Assembly: GCF_040869045.1 (NCBI RefSeq)
Contig: NC_090319.1
Location: 51,432,779 to 51,496,778, forward strand
DNA: 64,000 nt
Source: Eurosta solidaginis
Lineage: Eukaryota; Arthropoda; Insecta; Diptera; Tephritidae
Direction: 5' to 3'
Position 1 is the first letter of the stretch. Each line of letters opens with the position of its first letter. A program made the position numbers and the translations under genes. The notes below the pieces were generated by a model. It was not told where the DNA came from. It did no database searches and saw nothing but the letters and a program-made list of their open reading frames with translations. Below, piece by piece: positions 48,262 to 59,161 of this stretch.

Positions 48262-48842
48262 CCCCGCAACAAGGAACAAGAACAAGAAGTCCTCACATGG
48301 ATTTTCGCAGTTTTGGGTGAGAAAGTACCTGCTGGTCAATATGAAGATATTCTTAAGGATGGCATTGTACTTTGCAAGCTAATCAACAAATTGGCACCAG
48401 GATCTGTGAAAAAAATTCAAGAACGTGGCACAAACTTTCAATTGATGGAAAACATTCAACGCTTCCAAGCAGCGGTCAAGAAATACGGTGTGCCTGAAGA
48501 AGAAATTTTCCAAACTGCTGATCTTTTCGAACGTCGTAATATTCCACAAGTCACATTGTCTTTATATGCGCTTGGACGTATCGTAAGTTTTTATTATAGT
48601 TGGACAACTTCAGTGGAAAAGGCAAAATAAACAAATTCAACTTTTATTTTTCTCTACAGACACAAAAACATCCTGAATTCACTGGTCCCTCTCTTGGTCC
48701 CAAAATGGCTGACAAGAACGAACGTGAATTTACTGAGGAACAATTGCGCGCTCACGAAGGACACCTTAACTTGCAAATGGGTTACAATAAAGGCGCTTCA
48801 CAATCGGGACATGGCGGTTTCGGCAATACGCGTCATATGTGA
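48262..48842 (+). CDS. Chd64: Chd64, calponin/transgelin family actin-binding protein (3' coding part)
   Basis: Two coding exons: 48262-48582 (107 codons, phase 0 at both ends) and 48660-48842 (60 codons plus TGA). The acceptor before 48262 is TTTCCCATTACAG; the donor at 48583 is GTAAGT; the second acceptor is TTTCTCTACAG. Exon one holds a single calponin-homology domain (EQEVLTWIFAVLGEK, DGIVLCKLINKLAPGSV, FQLMENIQRFQAAVKKYGVP, IFQTADLFERRNIPQVTLSL). Exon two ends with one calponin-like repeat (LQMGYNKGASQSGHGG). The sequence matches my memory of Drosophila Chd64 (transgelin-like, actin-associated; implicated in juvenile hormone/ecdysone signalling). The N-terminal exon, expected to supply only a few residues before PRNKEQ, was not found. 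A longer ORF through the intron is spurious. No frame damage: this is a live gene. Confidence 0.95.
48583..48659 (+). other. Chd64 77-bp intron
   Basis: GTAAGT donor, pyrimidine-rich TTTTATTTTTCTCTACAG acceptor and phase 0; typical short fly intron. The in-frame TAA at 48628 confirms it is not coding. Confidence 0.93.
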
Positions 48843-49060
48843 ACAGTTTTTTTTGTTTTTGTAAATACATACTAAGTGTTTAGTTAATAATGCATACATA
48901 CATACATACAATGTTTAAGTTAGATTTGAAGTTGTTTCTTTGTAGAAACATAACAATTTTTTGAAGTTTTTCGTTTTTGGGGCACTTTTTTTATTTTCTG
49001 TACACATTTTTCAAAAAAAAAAAAAACAAACAACAAATAAAGAAATAAAAAAATTCTAAA
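48843..49060 (+). promoter_or_regulatory. Chd64 3' UTR with poly(A) signals
   Basis: AT-rich sequence after the stop with a (CATA)n stretch at 48893-48910 and two overlapping AATAAA hexamers at 49036-49041 and 49044-49049, the likely cleavage signals. Confidence 0.75.
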
Positions 49061-49409
49061 TACTATTTTTTTTTTATGATTGGGAAGTGTTCCGTAAAAT
49101 GCCCACAGCGCGCTCTTTATATATTGTTATTTAATAGCAATACCTCAAGAAGCGATTTGTCCATATTTGTAGCATACTTTTCGGCTGAATTTCATATAAT
49201 AGAAATACAGTAGATAATGCAGCAAATGAATTAGTCTATATAATTTCCTCTTGTCATAGTTTTAACAGTTTATAATAGCTTTATTTCAAACATTCAAGTT
49301 TTGCGTGGGCCACCTCTTTGCAAATATCAGTATGTGACTAACGCGCCTAAAAGTAGACTACAAATTTGTAAAATATGTCTTTATGGAGAAGCTAGCTAAA
49401 CAAACGAGC
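49061..49409. other. Spacer downstream of Chd64
   Basis: No recognised gene or repeat. Confidence 0.4.
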
Positions 49410-50120
49410 TGTGAATTCTGCATTCTTTGGAAAAGATACAAATAAAGTGGGTCTTTCTGTAGACGAGGACAAGACGAAGTACTTGTTGTCATCGACGAAA
49501 GCATTGATGCAATCACGCTTTGACGGATATAAATTCGAGGCTGTGAAGGATTTCGTCTATACGGGAACCAGCATTTACAGCAAAAATAATATCAGCTTAG
49601 AAATCAAACCGATAATTACTACTATTTTGGATTGAGTAGGCAATTGAAAAGTAATGTCCTATCTCGACAGATAAAAATCACACTCTACAAGTCGTTCAGC
49701 ATAACTGTCCTGATATATAGCACGAAATCTGGACTCTGTCGGGAGAAGATAAGATGGCTTTTGGAGTGTTAGAAGGAAAAGTTCTCCGTAAGATCTATGG
49801 TCATGTCCGTCATGACAACGAATAGTTTCGAAAGAATTAAAATGATGAGCTCTTTGAGCTTTACGCAGATATGACGATAGTATAGCAACAAAACAAGGCT
49901 TCGCTGGCTATGTCATGTTATGCGAATGGACGAAGAAGCTCCGGCGAAGAAAGAATATGAGTCGACACCGCAGTTTGGAAGAAGAAGCAGAAAGGGATCT
50001 GCACTGAATTTAAAACGGCAGGACTTGTCCTCCTTTGGTGCTTCGAATTGACGTCAATTATCGCCAAACAGAGATAGCTGGCGTGACTTGTTTTGAATAT
50101 TGCTGGACGGTTAAGCGCCA
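49410..50120 (+). pseudogene. LINE reverse transcriptase C-terminal fragment
   Basis: The frame at 49411 reads VDEDKTKYLLSSTK and FEAVKDFVYTGTSIYSKNN, the post-catalytic RT region (known pattern: DKTKY...FKYLG..). It then breaks, with LEIK...LSRQIK..LYKS homology continuing in other frames to ~49740 and a 3' tail to 50110. The same family is at 56020-56590 (plus) and 1425-1680 (minus). Confidence 0.75.
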
Positions 50121-50669
50121 ATTAATGATGATGAAGACGGAAAAGCTATAGAAAAAACGAATACATTTCAAAGGACATTATCACAAGTCTGAAAGACGTC
50201 TGGCCAAAAAATAAGCGGTGTTTTGAAAGTTAATAATTGCACTTTCAAGTATTTTTAAGTTGTTGTTTTGTAATGAAAATAATGTGTCATGATGAAAGAG
50301 CGTGGTAAATACGGCAAAATCCACGAACAAAATCTGGATCCGTATTCAGGTTCAACATACCCAAAGCCTTATGCTGTGATATCTTTTAGTTTTTGTACCT
50401 GTTTGCTGCAGATGACCATACTCGAAATCGACCAGCCTCAACCCACAGGTAGTCAGTTTTAGTGAGAAGGCTGTTGGACCTAAAATTCTTTTATTAACCA
50501 CATCAGCGTTCAACTCAATTATTATAGTGTTGGTGTCGTGGCTTCTCCTTTGTTGCTACACCTCATGTTCAATATACACTGCAAACATCGGTAAGGCTTT
50601 AGGCGAAGTAAGTCACATGCTCTTAACAAGATTAGCTGTGTGTGTTAGGACAATGGCTGTGACACTAAA
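50121..50669. other. Spacer with no recognised feature
   Basis: No ORF with motif, no repeat ends. Confidence 0.4.
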
Positions 50670-50673
50670 ATAT

Positions 50674-51153
50674 TGTGACGAATAGTACCATCTCTAAGCT
50701 ATTACTAAGTAAATGCATAACAACGAAAACATCTAAGCAAGCTACATAAACACATTAATCATCATGTACACACATGCATACAAGCAGCAGATAGATACTC
50801 ACAAATGCGCGTCATCATCAGCGAAGTAGAACTCACATATACACACGCATATGGTTACACACTACAAATCCACGCGCGTATGGCTGGTGAACAGATAGAG
50901 GATTCTAGAAGAAGAAACGTCTAGACATTTGGGCAGAGTGTATAAAAGCAGCAGAAGCTGAGTAGTCCGTAATCAGATTGATTTACGTACGCTATTGACT
51001 GCGAAGTATAAGTGTTATTGTGAAGTACTATCAAAGTAGTCTAATAAAGGCCATTTTACATTATTGAATATTGGAGTTATTTATTCAACAATTTAGCGAT
51101 ACAAGCGTTAGTAGAAGGTGTAAAATAAGCGGAGTTACCCTAACTTCGTACCA
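50674..51153 (+). mobile_element. Solo LTR of a gypsy-class element, plus
   Basis: 480 bp from TGTGACGAATAGTACC to TTCGTACCA, flanked by ATAT at 50670-50673 and 51154-51157. It shares with the 58627/61637 LTRs the start GTACCATCTCTAAGC, the TATAAAAGC-like promoter region at 50941 and the AATAAAGGCCATTTT and TATTGGAGTTATTTATTCAA blocks. It belongs to a related family, not the same copy. Confidence 0.85.
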
Positions 51154-51399
51154 ATATCGTCAGCGGCTGCACACAGAGAGTCAAAAGTATGCTCCGACTC
51201 CTTGGTAATATTGCTGACCCGAAGACTGGTCTCGCATAGCACGCGTGAGAACCGAGTAAAAAGCTGCGTATGATATACGTTTCCATTATTTCCCATACAT
51301 GCATACTACTCTTCGACTATTTCCACCACTCTGAAAAAAAGAAACATGCCAGCGATTTTATCTGAAGTATACTTAAGATCTGTTTCACAACAAACCGAT

Positions 51400-51483
51400 G
51401 AGTCGTCGCAAACTAACCGTTAACTCGCCGATAACTAATTAGTGCTATTCCGATAACAAATCGATAACTTTTTGATTATGGGT
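51400..51483 (+). repeat. CGATAAC island, left part
   Basis: CCGATAACTAATTAG, CCGATAACAAATCGATAAC and GGGTCGATAC directly abut the family B element, which appears to have inserted into this island; the motif resumes at 53868. Confidence 0.6.
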
Positions 51484-53853
51484 CGATACATTTTTATACC
51501 TTTCATGAAAATGAAATGGTATATTAATTTCGTCACGAAACCGAAAATTGTAAGTCCTTAAAGGAAATTAGATAGACCCACCATTAAGTATACCGAAATA
51601 ATCAGGTTGAAGAGCTGAGTTGTTTTAGCCATGTCCGTCTGTCCGTCTGTCCGTCTGTCTGTTTGTATGCAAACTAGTCCTCAATTTTTGAGATATCTTA
51701 ATAAAATATGGTGAGCAGGTGTATTTGGGTGTCCGATTAGACATTTGTCGGAACCGACCGGATCGGACCACTATAGCATATATCCTCCATACAAATGATT
51801 TTTCAGAAAAAGAGGATTTTTGTAATATCTTACCCAATTTAACAGATTGAAGCTTCAAACTTCACCATATACTTTCGTATATTGAACATATTGTTTCCTG
51901 AAAAAATTTATGAGATCGGTCGTATATATAGTATATATCCCCCACAACCGATTGTTCAGATAAGGAACTTTTCGTAATTACTGCCCTATTTAAAGAGCTA
52001 GAGGCTTCAAATTTCAGCGAATGCTTACGTATATAGCATATATTGTTGTCTGAAAAAATCATAAAGATCGGTGGTATATATAGTATATATATGGTGGTAT
52101 ATATAGTATATATATATAGTATATATATATATATTTTCGCAAATTTTAGCCCCATTTTAACAGCTAGAAGCTTCAAATTTCACCGAATATTTACTTATAT
52201 AGCATATATTGTTGTCTGAAAAAATCATAGAGATCGGTTGTATATATAGTATATATCTCATACAACCGATTGTTCAGATAAGAAACTTTTCGCAATTTCT
52301 ACCCCATTTTAACAGCTATAAGCTTCAAATTTCACCGATTGCTTACGTATATAGCATATATTGTTGTCTGAAAAAATCATAGAGATCGGTTGTATATATA
52401 GTATATATCTCATACAACCGATTGTTCAGATAAGAAACTTTTCACAATTTCTACCCCATTTTAACAGCTATAAGCTTCAAATTTCACTGATTGCTTATGT
52501 ATATAGCATATATTGTTGTCTGAAAAAATCATAGAGATCGGTTCTATATATAGTATATATCTCATACAACCGATTGTTCAGATAAGAAACTTTTTGCAAT
52601 TTCTACCCCATTTTAACAGCTAGAAGCTTCAAATTTCACCAACTGCTTACGTGTATAGCAAATATTGATGTCTGAAAAAATCATAGAGATCGGTGGTATA
52701 TATATTATATACTTCATATAAACTGTCATATTGACCCCTTTTTTACGGCTAGAAGCTTCAAGATTCATCAAATTTCATCAAATAATTACGTTTACGTCAT
52801 ATATTTTTGAAATACGTGATTCGTAGCCATAGTTTTTACATGCAGACCACAAAAAACGTGAAGCTTTGCATCCTCACACAGATTACCTACCTATTTTTTA
52901 TTTTATAGTTATCTTAAAAATCGTTTAGATATGTTCAAATTTCACCAAATGCTTACGTGTATAGCATATATTGTTGTCTAAAAAAATTATAGAGATCGGT
53001 TCTATATATAGTATATATCCCATACAACCGATTGTTCAGATAAGAAACTTTGCGCAATTTCTTCCCCATTTTAACAGTTATAAGCTTCAAATTTCACCGA
53101 TTGCTTACGTATATAGTATGTATTGTTGTGTCAAAAAATCATAGAGGTCGGTGATATATATAATATATAATATGATGGTATATATAGTATATATATATAG
53201 TATATATATATTTTTCTTACGATTTCGGCCCCATTTTAACAGCTATAAGCTTCATATTTCACCAACTGCTTACGTGTATAGCATATATTGATGTCTGAAA
53301 AAATCATTGAGATCGGTGGTACACATAGTATATATCTCATACAACCGATTGTTCAGATAAGAAACTTTGCGCAATTTTTGCCCCGTTTTAACAGTTAGAA
53401 GCTTCAAATTTCACAAAATGCTTACGTATATAGCATATATTGTTGTCTGAAAAAATCATAGAGATCGGTCGTATATATATTATATACTTCATATAAACTG
53501 TCATTTTGACCCCTTTTTTACGGCTAGAATCTTCAAAATTCATCAAATTTCATCAAATAGTTAGGTTTTCGTCATATATTTTTGAAATACGTGATTCGTA
53601 GTCATAGTTTTTACACGCAGACCACAAAAAACCTGAAACTTTGCATCCTCACACAAAGTACCTACCCGTTTTTTATTTTATATTTATCTTAAAAATCGTT
53701 AAGGTATGTAGATCTGTTCACTATATATTTCTTATCTTATACATCCGATTATTCGGAGATTACGAACGGGATAAGATTATTGTTCAGCCCCATTCATGAA
53801 AGGTATGAAGTCTTCGGCACAGCCGAAGACAGTCCCGCTCTTACTTGTTTCAT
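51484..53853 (+). mobile_element. Complete family B DINE-like element
   Basis: 5' end TTTTATACCTTTCATGAAA; leader to the CATGTCCGTCTGTCCGTC microsatellite (51630-51665); GGATCGGACCACTATAGC block; ~12 tandem monomers; then the subterminal inverse TTCATGAAAGGTATGA (53795), the hairpin GTCTTCGGC..GCCGAAGAC (53810-53831) and CTTACTTGTTT. Both subterminal inverted repeats and the terminal hairpin are intact, which is the DINE/Helentron layout. Confidence 0.85.
51840..53570 (+). repeat. 152-bp monomer array within family B
   Basis: AACAGCTATAAGCTTCAAAT begins units at 52311 and 52463, with variant AACAGCTAGAAGC at 52615: exact 152-bp steps. Others begin near 51852, 52003, 52168, 52930, 53082, 53248 and 53400. 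Each unit has GAAAAAATCATAGAGATCGG, TATATAGTATATAT and CATACAACCGATTGTTCAG. A special segment (TTTTTGAAATACGTGATTCG at 52807 and 53582) is duplicated at 775-bp distance. Confidence 0.88.
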
Positions 53854-53859
53854 AATAAC

Positions 53860-55560
53860 TTTTCCTTAGTAAGTCGATAACTTCGCCATTTCGAATCATT
53901 AACTTCTCGATTGCGAATCGATCACTGGCCTTTAAAAAATTGGTGGCACTCCGATTACAAATCGATTAATTTTCTATAAATTTTAAATAAAAAATCGAAA
54001 CTTTCGAAAACAAATCGATAACTTTTTGACAACAAATCGATAACCTTTTAATAACAAAGCTATAAGAAACCGACAACTTGACGATAACAAACGGTTAACA
54101 CTTCGATAACAAATTGATGACACGCTATCCCGTTATGGTTCCGGCTTCGGTTTTTACTTCTAATACTTTCTTTCTTTTTTCCTTTCCTTTCTTAGTACTG
54201 CATACAGTAAACCAATACCACATAATACGCCCACGCTTACACATTACACCTTACGCTTATAATCAGGACTTTCCCATATCACGAAAAAAAATGTTGACAC
54301 ATCAAAAATTATTCGAAATGTCCTTGGTGGTATTAGTGTACCCAGTGAAATATTAGTACCTGTTACGTACATATGTACTTAGTTATATGAATGTGTGCTT
54401 TTAATAACGCTGCCCTGCTGAAGTAGAGTAGAAACCAAGTTATGGTGAAATAGAGTTGTAAATATATATGTACTTTGTTGCGATTTCTTGCAGCACTTGC
54501 AGCATCCCCCCTTCAAAGGTTTTTTCATTTATAGCAATGGTTGCATTTGGTCTTATATCACCTCTTCACTACATTTTCAGCTATGCTGGCCAACACCTTA
54601 AGCTAGTGTAATATGAATATCGGATGCCAGAAAGTGATAACAGGACGATGAGAAATTTGCTATTAAATAAGAAAGAAGAAAGAAATTAGCGTAATAGAAG
54701 AAGTTAACATTTATTTCCGTTGGCGTACTCAATGTAACCCGATCATTTCAATTATCAGCAAAAGTTGTATAAAGCATTAAAATGGATAAGACAAACAAAG
54801 TTGTTGCTTGAATGAAAAGATAGTATAAACTTTGAAGAGCGAATATAATTTGATTTGCTTAGTTCACTGAAATGAAATCATATTTTTCTGATAACGAATT
54901 TGTCCGTATTATTTATTTATTTATTTAGTTTTTTTTTGCTGAAAGATAATAATATTTGAGTTTATCTCAGCAACCAATCGAAACTAAAAAAACGTGAGTA
55001 CAAATTACTCGGTAAAGTTCGATGGGTTAACATACAGATGTCGGTGTAGAACACAATAACTGGGCGAGCTCTAGGCCCAGGGGTTGAAATTGAACCAAAA
55101 CAGGGGTTAATTTACAAGAAATTATAAAGTTCGGTATTTTCGATAAATCGTTAATATTTCGGTATCAAATTGACAAATTTTTTATAACAAAAAATTATTT
55201 ATCGTTTACGAGCGGGGTGTTTACATAAAGATCGACTATCTTTCGATAACAAGTCCATAGTTTTTTGATAAAATATCGGTAAATGTTTAATAGATAACAC
55301 TTAAAGTTTCGATAATATAACGAGAACTTTAAAATAAATATTCGCTATTTCTTCGGTAGTAGATCAACAAATCAATAAATTTTCTATATTAGTTCGACAA
55401 TTATACTAAAAAAACGATAACTTTTCGATGACAAATCGATATATTTTTATTTATAATCGATTTGGTTTTAATAAATATTCGGCAACTTTCTGTTTATAAT
55501 ATAAACCTTTATAATTAAATATAAATCTATCTATAAATTTATGATATAAAATTTATAAAA
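53860..55560 (+). repeat. CGATAAC-rich islands with spacer
   Basis: Degenerate short repeats with AAATCGATAAC and CGATAACAAAT at 53865-54120 and again at 55130-55460. Between them (54121-55130) I see no gene or element. Confidence 0.6.
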
Positions 55561-55569
55561 TTTTTGCTA

Positions 55570-56010
55570 ACAAATCCAAAACTTAACCTTATCGGAGGAC
55601 CGCACATAAACTAAATAGGTCTTTAGTGTAACCAGAAGTTTGCGTAACACCGAAACTGGAAAACGCCTCCAGAAACCAGAACCTATTTTCCTCGTGGAAA
55701 ATACTAGAAATTTTGCTAATTACTGGTTCAAGATTTAGGACTGACTAATTTTAAAGCACGAGCTTAACGATAAAAGTTATTTTATTAATCTAAAGTGGTA
55801 AGACCTTAACATGGTCTTCTAGACTTTGTATCCCTGGGCTTGGTTTCTTTGCGTTTCCTGCTAGGTCGATAATATGCAGCTTCAGCCTTCTTTTAATCTC
55901 GCCCAATCTGATTACAACATCTGCACTTTTATTGGAACATTTATATCTTCGAGCGATGTGCCCTATCTAGCTAGCTCATCCGCTTTCCCTTTCATCTATT
56001 CCTATATGCA
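55570..56010 (-). pseudogene. LINE C-terminal/3' fragment
   Basis: The reverse complement follows the 11489-10983 order: GCCCAATCTGATTACAACATC (55900), GTAAGACCTTAACATGGTC (55798), GAAAATACTAGAAATTTT (55698), ACCAGAAGTTTGCG (55629). It is more diverged than the other copies. Confidence 0.6.
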
Positions 56011-56019
56011 GAGTGACCC

Positions 56020-56590
56020 TATATATACACCTGCTGTCATCGAGCAAAGAGTCAGCGCATACGCTCCTTGGCAACCACGCTACTGTTGGCAGCCATAATT
56101 TCGAAATAGTAAAAGACTTCGTTTTTTTGGGAACCAGCATCAACACTAGCAACAACATCAGCTCTGAAATCCAGCGAAGAATTAATCTTGCCAATAAATG
56201 CTACTTTGGACTAAGTGGGCAATTGAAAAGTAAAGTCCTCTCTCGGCGAATGAAAACCATACTCTACAAGTCACTTATCGTACCCGTCCTGCTGTATGGG
56301 GCAGAAGCATGGACCATAACAACAGCAGATGAAGCGGCTTTGGGAGTGTTCGGGAGAAAATTCTTCGAAAGATTTATTGACCTCTACGCGTTGGCGATGG
56401 CGAGTACCGAAGAAGATTTAATGACGAGCTGTATGAGCTATACGCAGACAACCACATAGTCCAGCGAATTAAAACGCAGCGGCCGCTCTCGGAACCCGCC
56501 TATGGAAGCAGAGGTAGAAGGCGGCCCCCACTCTTTTGGAAAGACCAGGTGGAAAACGATTTAAACTCGCTTGGTGTGAGTAGAAATAGC
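56020..56590 (+). pseudogene. LINE reverse transcriptase thumb fragment
   Basis: The frame 56013-56459 reads FEIVKDFVFLGTSINTSNN, EIQRRINLANKCYFGL, LKSKVLSRRMKTILYKSLI and VPVLLYGAEAWTITTADE, the conserved thumb region of non-LTR RTs lacking RNase H. Frame breaks after VFGRKF, then the blocks NDELYELYADN and GRRRPPLFWKDQVENDLN continue in other frames. The polymerase core is absent. Confidence 0.8.
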
Positions 56591-56599
56591 ACAACTTTC

Positions 56600-57060
56600 A
56601 AAATTGAATGAACCCAAAGGGCCAATTTAGATATAAACTTCGTATTTACACATATGATAAAGATACATATGTATGGGCGAGCAAAGAATGTAAAATGCCT
56701 TCTCATTTTTGAGATGCTCACACACACCGACACATTTTTGTACATATATGCCACTTCTTTGTTGAAGTCAATAGATTTCAAAAATGTCAGTTATTCTGCT
56801 TTAAATATCCCAGTGCACTTAGAGCAAATAAAATATGAACCAATAAAATAAAAATTTAAACAAGTGGGGGCAAATTTACGAAAGCTTTCACAAATCGTCA
56901 GAAAGTACAGTACCTACACCATTTGTGTGTGAGTGCATTTTTTAAGTATACATATGTACATATCTAAAAACTTCAAACCCACATTCAACTATACGTACTA
57001 CATACGTCGTACATACATACCCAGTCGGAAAAGGTCTTCCTTGCCCATTTATCCAAGACT
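56600..57060. other. Spacer with no recognised feature
   Basis: AT-rich with ACATAC-type simple repeats near 56945-57020. Confidence 0.4.
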
Positions 57061-57063
57061 ATA

Positions 57064-57460
57064 GGTGAGAAAATAAAAGAAAGGAGAAGAAAAGAAAAGA
57101 AAAGAACAGAAAAAAAGAAAAGAAAAGAAGATAAAAGGAAAGGAAAGAAAAGAAAAGAAAAGAAAAGGAAAGAAAAGAAAAGAAAAGAAAAGAAAAGAAA
57201 AGAAAAGAAAAGAAAAGAAAAGAAAAGAAAAGAAAAGGAAAGAAAAGAAAAGAAAAGAAAAGAAAAGGAAAAAAAGAAAAGATAAAAAATAAAATGAAAG
57301 AAAAGGTAACAGAAAAAAAGGGAAAGTAAAAAAAGGAAACAAAAGGAAAAGAAAGGAAAGGAAAGGGAAAGAAATGAATTGAAAGGTAAGGAAAATAAAA
57401 AAGGAAGGAAAGAGGGGGTAGAAAAAGAAGGAAAAATAAAATAGGGAAAAATGGAGGAAA
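57064..57460 (+). repeat. (AAAGA)n purine tract
   Basis: ~400 bp of imperfect AAAGA pentanucleotide, best at 57140-57270, an all-purine strand. The long Phe/Ser/Leu ORFs on the minus strand are its by-product. All-purine mirror tracts can form triplex DNA (known in general). Confidence 0.92.
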
Positions 57461-57519
57461 GATTTGTAGTCAAACCCGAAGCTCTGGGACCAAGACACGA
57501 TGTTTTCTGATATATTTAT

Positions 57520-58600
57520 TATAGAAATGTCAACGGTTTTTTATCGATGACTTTTTGGTGAGTTACGGGATGTAGATTAGTTATAGGTTTGTTATCAACG
57601 GGGTGTGGCGCGTTCTTCTTTTCTTATCGATGAGAAATTGGTTTTTTATTGGTTTGTTATCGACGAGGTAATAAATTTTCCATAATTAAAAAGGATTATC
57701 ACTTTCTTGTCGACGATTTACCAATTCGGTATCAATTTATTAATGAAAGTCATCGAGTGTATTTCGAAAATATTATTAATATCTTAGCGAATAGTTATTG
57801 ATTTGTTATCGGAGTGTTGTCAGTTTCTTATCGGTACTTTAGCGATTTATTTAAAAAAAGAAATGATTTGGTATGGAAATTTTATCGAATTTATATTTTT
57901 GTGTTATCGATTTTTTATTAAAAATCTTTGATCATCTATCAAAAAGCTATCGATTTTATATCGGAAATTGAGTGGTTTCTTATCGGAAGGTTCCGATGTT
58001 ACCATAAGTTATTGAAAAGTGATAGATTATTTAACGAAAATCTATCAACGATATATCAAAGAACATTTGGTTTGTTATCGGATAATTATCCATTAATTTT
58101 AAATTAGTTTTTAATTTGTCATCGATATGTTATTAAATTTTTTTTCGGTTTGTTACCGAAAAGTTTTAGACCTTTCATCAAAAAGCTAACGAAATTTTAT
58201 CGGAAACTTATCGGTTTGTTATCGGAGTGTTGCGATGCTCCTGATAAGTTTGCGAAAGGTTATTCTTTAATTAACGAAAAGTGATCGATGATCTATAGAA
58301 AAGCTATCGACGAGTTACCAATAAACTATCGTTTGTTATTGGAAAATTATAGATACATTTCAAAAAGTTATTGAAATGTTTTCGAATTTTTATACTCATG
58401 ATACCACAAAGTTATCGAACTATCATAAAAAGTTACCGATTATTTAACGCCAACTTGTCTGTCTCTTGGAGTGATTTCAATTGGTTTTCAGCATGTTATC
58501 CTTTAATCATCGGTTCTTTATGAAACTGATACGGGTATCAATAAAACTTCAATAAAATTGATATCACATCTACAACTCGATGAAAATTTCGCTTTCGATA
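57520..58600 (-). repeat. TATCG-rich island (inverse of the CGATAAC islands)
   Basis: Roughly 1 kb with TATCG many times (e.g. ATCGATGAC, TTATCGACGAGG, CTATCGATTTTATATCGG, TTATCGGTTTGTTATCGG), each in a ~20-30-bp degenerate unit of the GTTATCGGA type. Orientation is opposite to 51400-55560. Confidence 0.65.
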
Positions 58601-58626
58601 ATAAATAAGTGATAGTATAATAATAT

Positions 58627-59110
58627 TGTTACGAATATTAGCAACACTGAGGGGTACTGCCATCTCTAAGCCCATGCTAAGCAGCGCCTTGTACGCACAT
58701 CCATAAATCAATCATTATGTATCTACATAAACGAATCAATCATTATGTCTACATATATGTACGTACACGCAGCGGAGAAGAGATGTACAAACACATTTAG
58801 ATATCTTATCTGAGATGCTCCCGAAATTATTATATGAGAAGCTATACTCGTGCATCTGTAGTTATAATTATATGGCAGTAACTAAGGAAATTCTGGAAGC
58901 GCCTAGAAGATGCAATGAGGAAATCTTAGAGTACAAAAGCACCAAGGGTAGAGGCGCTACAATCAGTTTCGATTAAGCACGCTATCTGTCGGGCAATAGT
59001 AGAGTTATTTATTGTGAAGTACTTTAATAAAGGTCATTTTGCATTATTAAATATTGGAGTTATTTATTCAACAGTTTAGTGATTCGAACTTAGCTAGTAA
59101 ATTCGTTACA
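58627..59110 (+). repeat. Gypsy-class 5' LTR
   Basis: 484 bp, TGTTACGAAT...TTCGTTACA. It lacks ~45 bp (after CTCCCGAAAT) and ~27 bp near its end that the 3' LTR keeps. The PBS-like TGGTGTCAG starts at 59113, 2 bp after the LTR. Confidence 0.88.
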
Positions 59111-59161
59111 ATTGGTGTCAGAAGAGGAATTGTTGAATAAATTCCAGAGGACAGCAAGAAA

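Noticed and set aside
48151..48630. Single-exon reading of the Chd64 ORF
   Set aside because: The part before 48262 is intron and repeat, and the part after 48582 reads through a canonical GTAAGT donor.
57049..57498. Long minus-strand ORFs rich in Phe, Ser and Leu
   Set aside because: They are the translation of the (AAAGA)n tract; no stop codons arise in such repeats, so length is not evidence of a gene.
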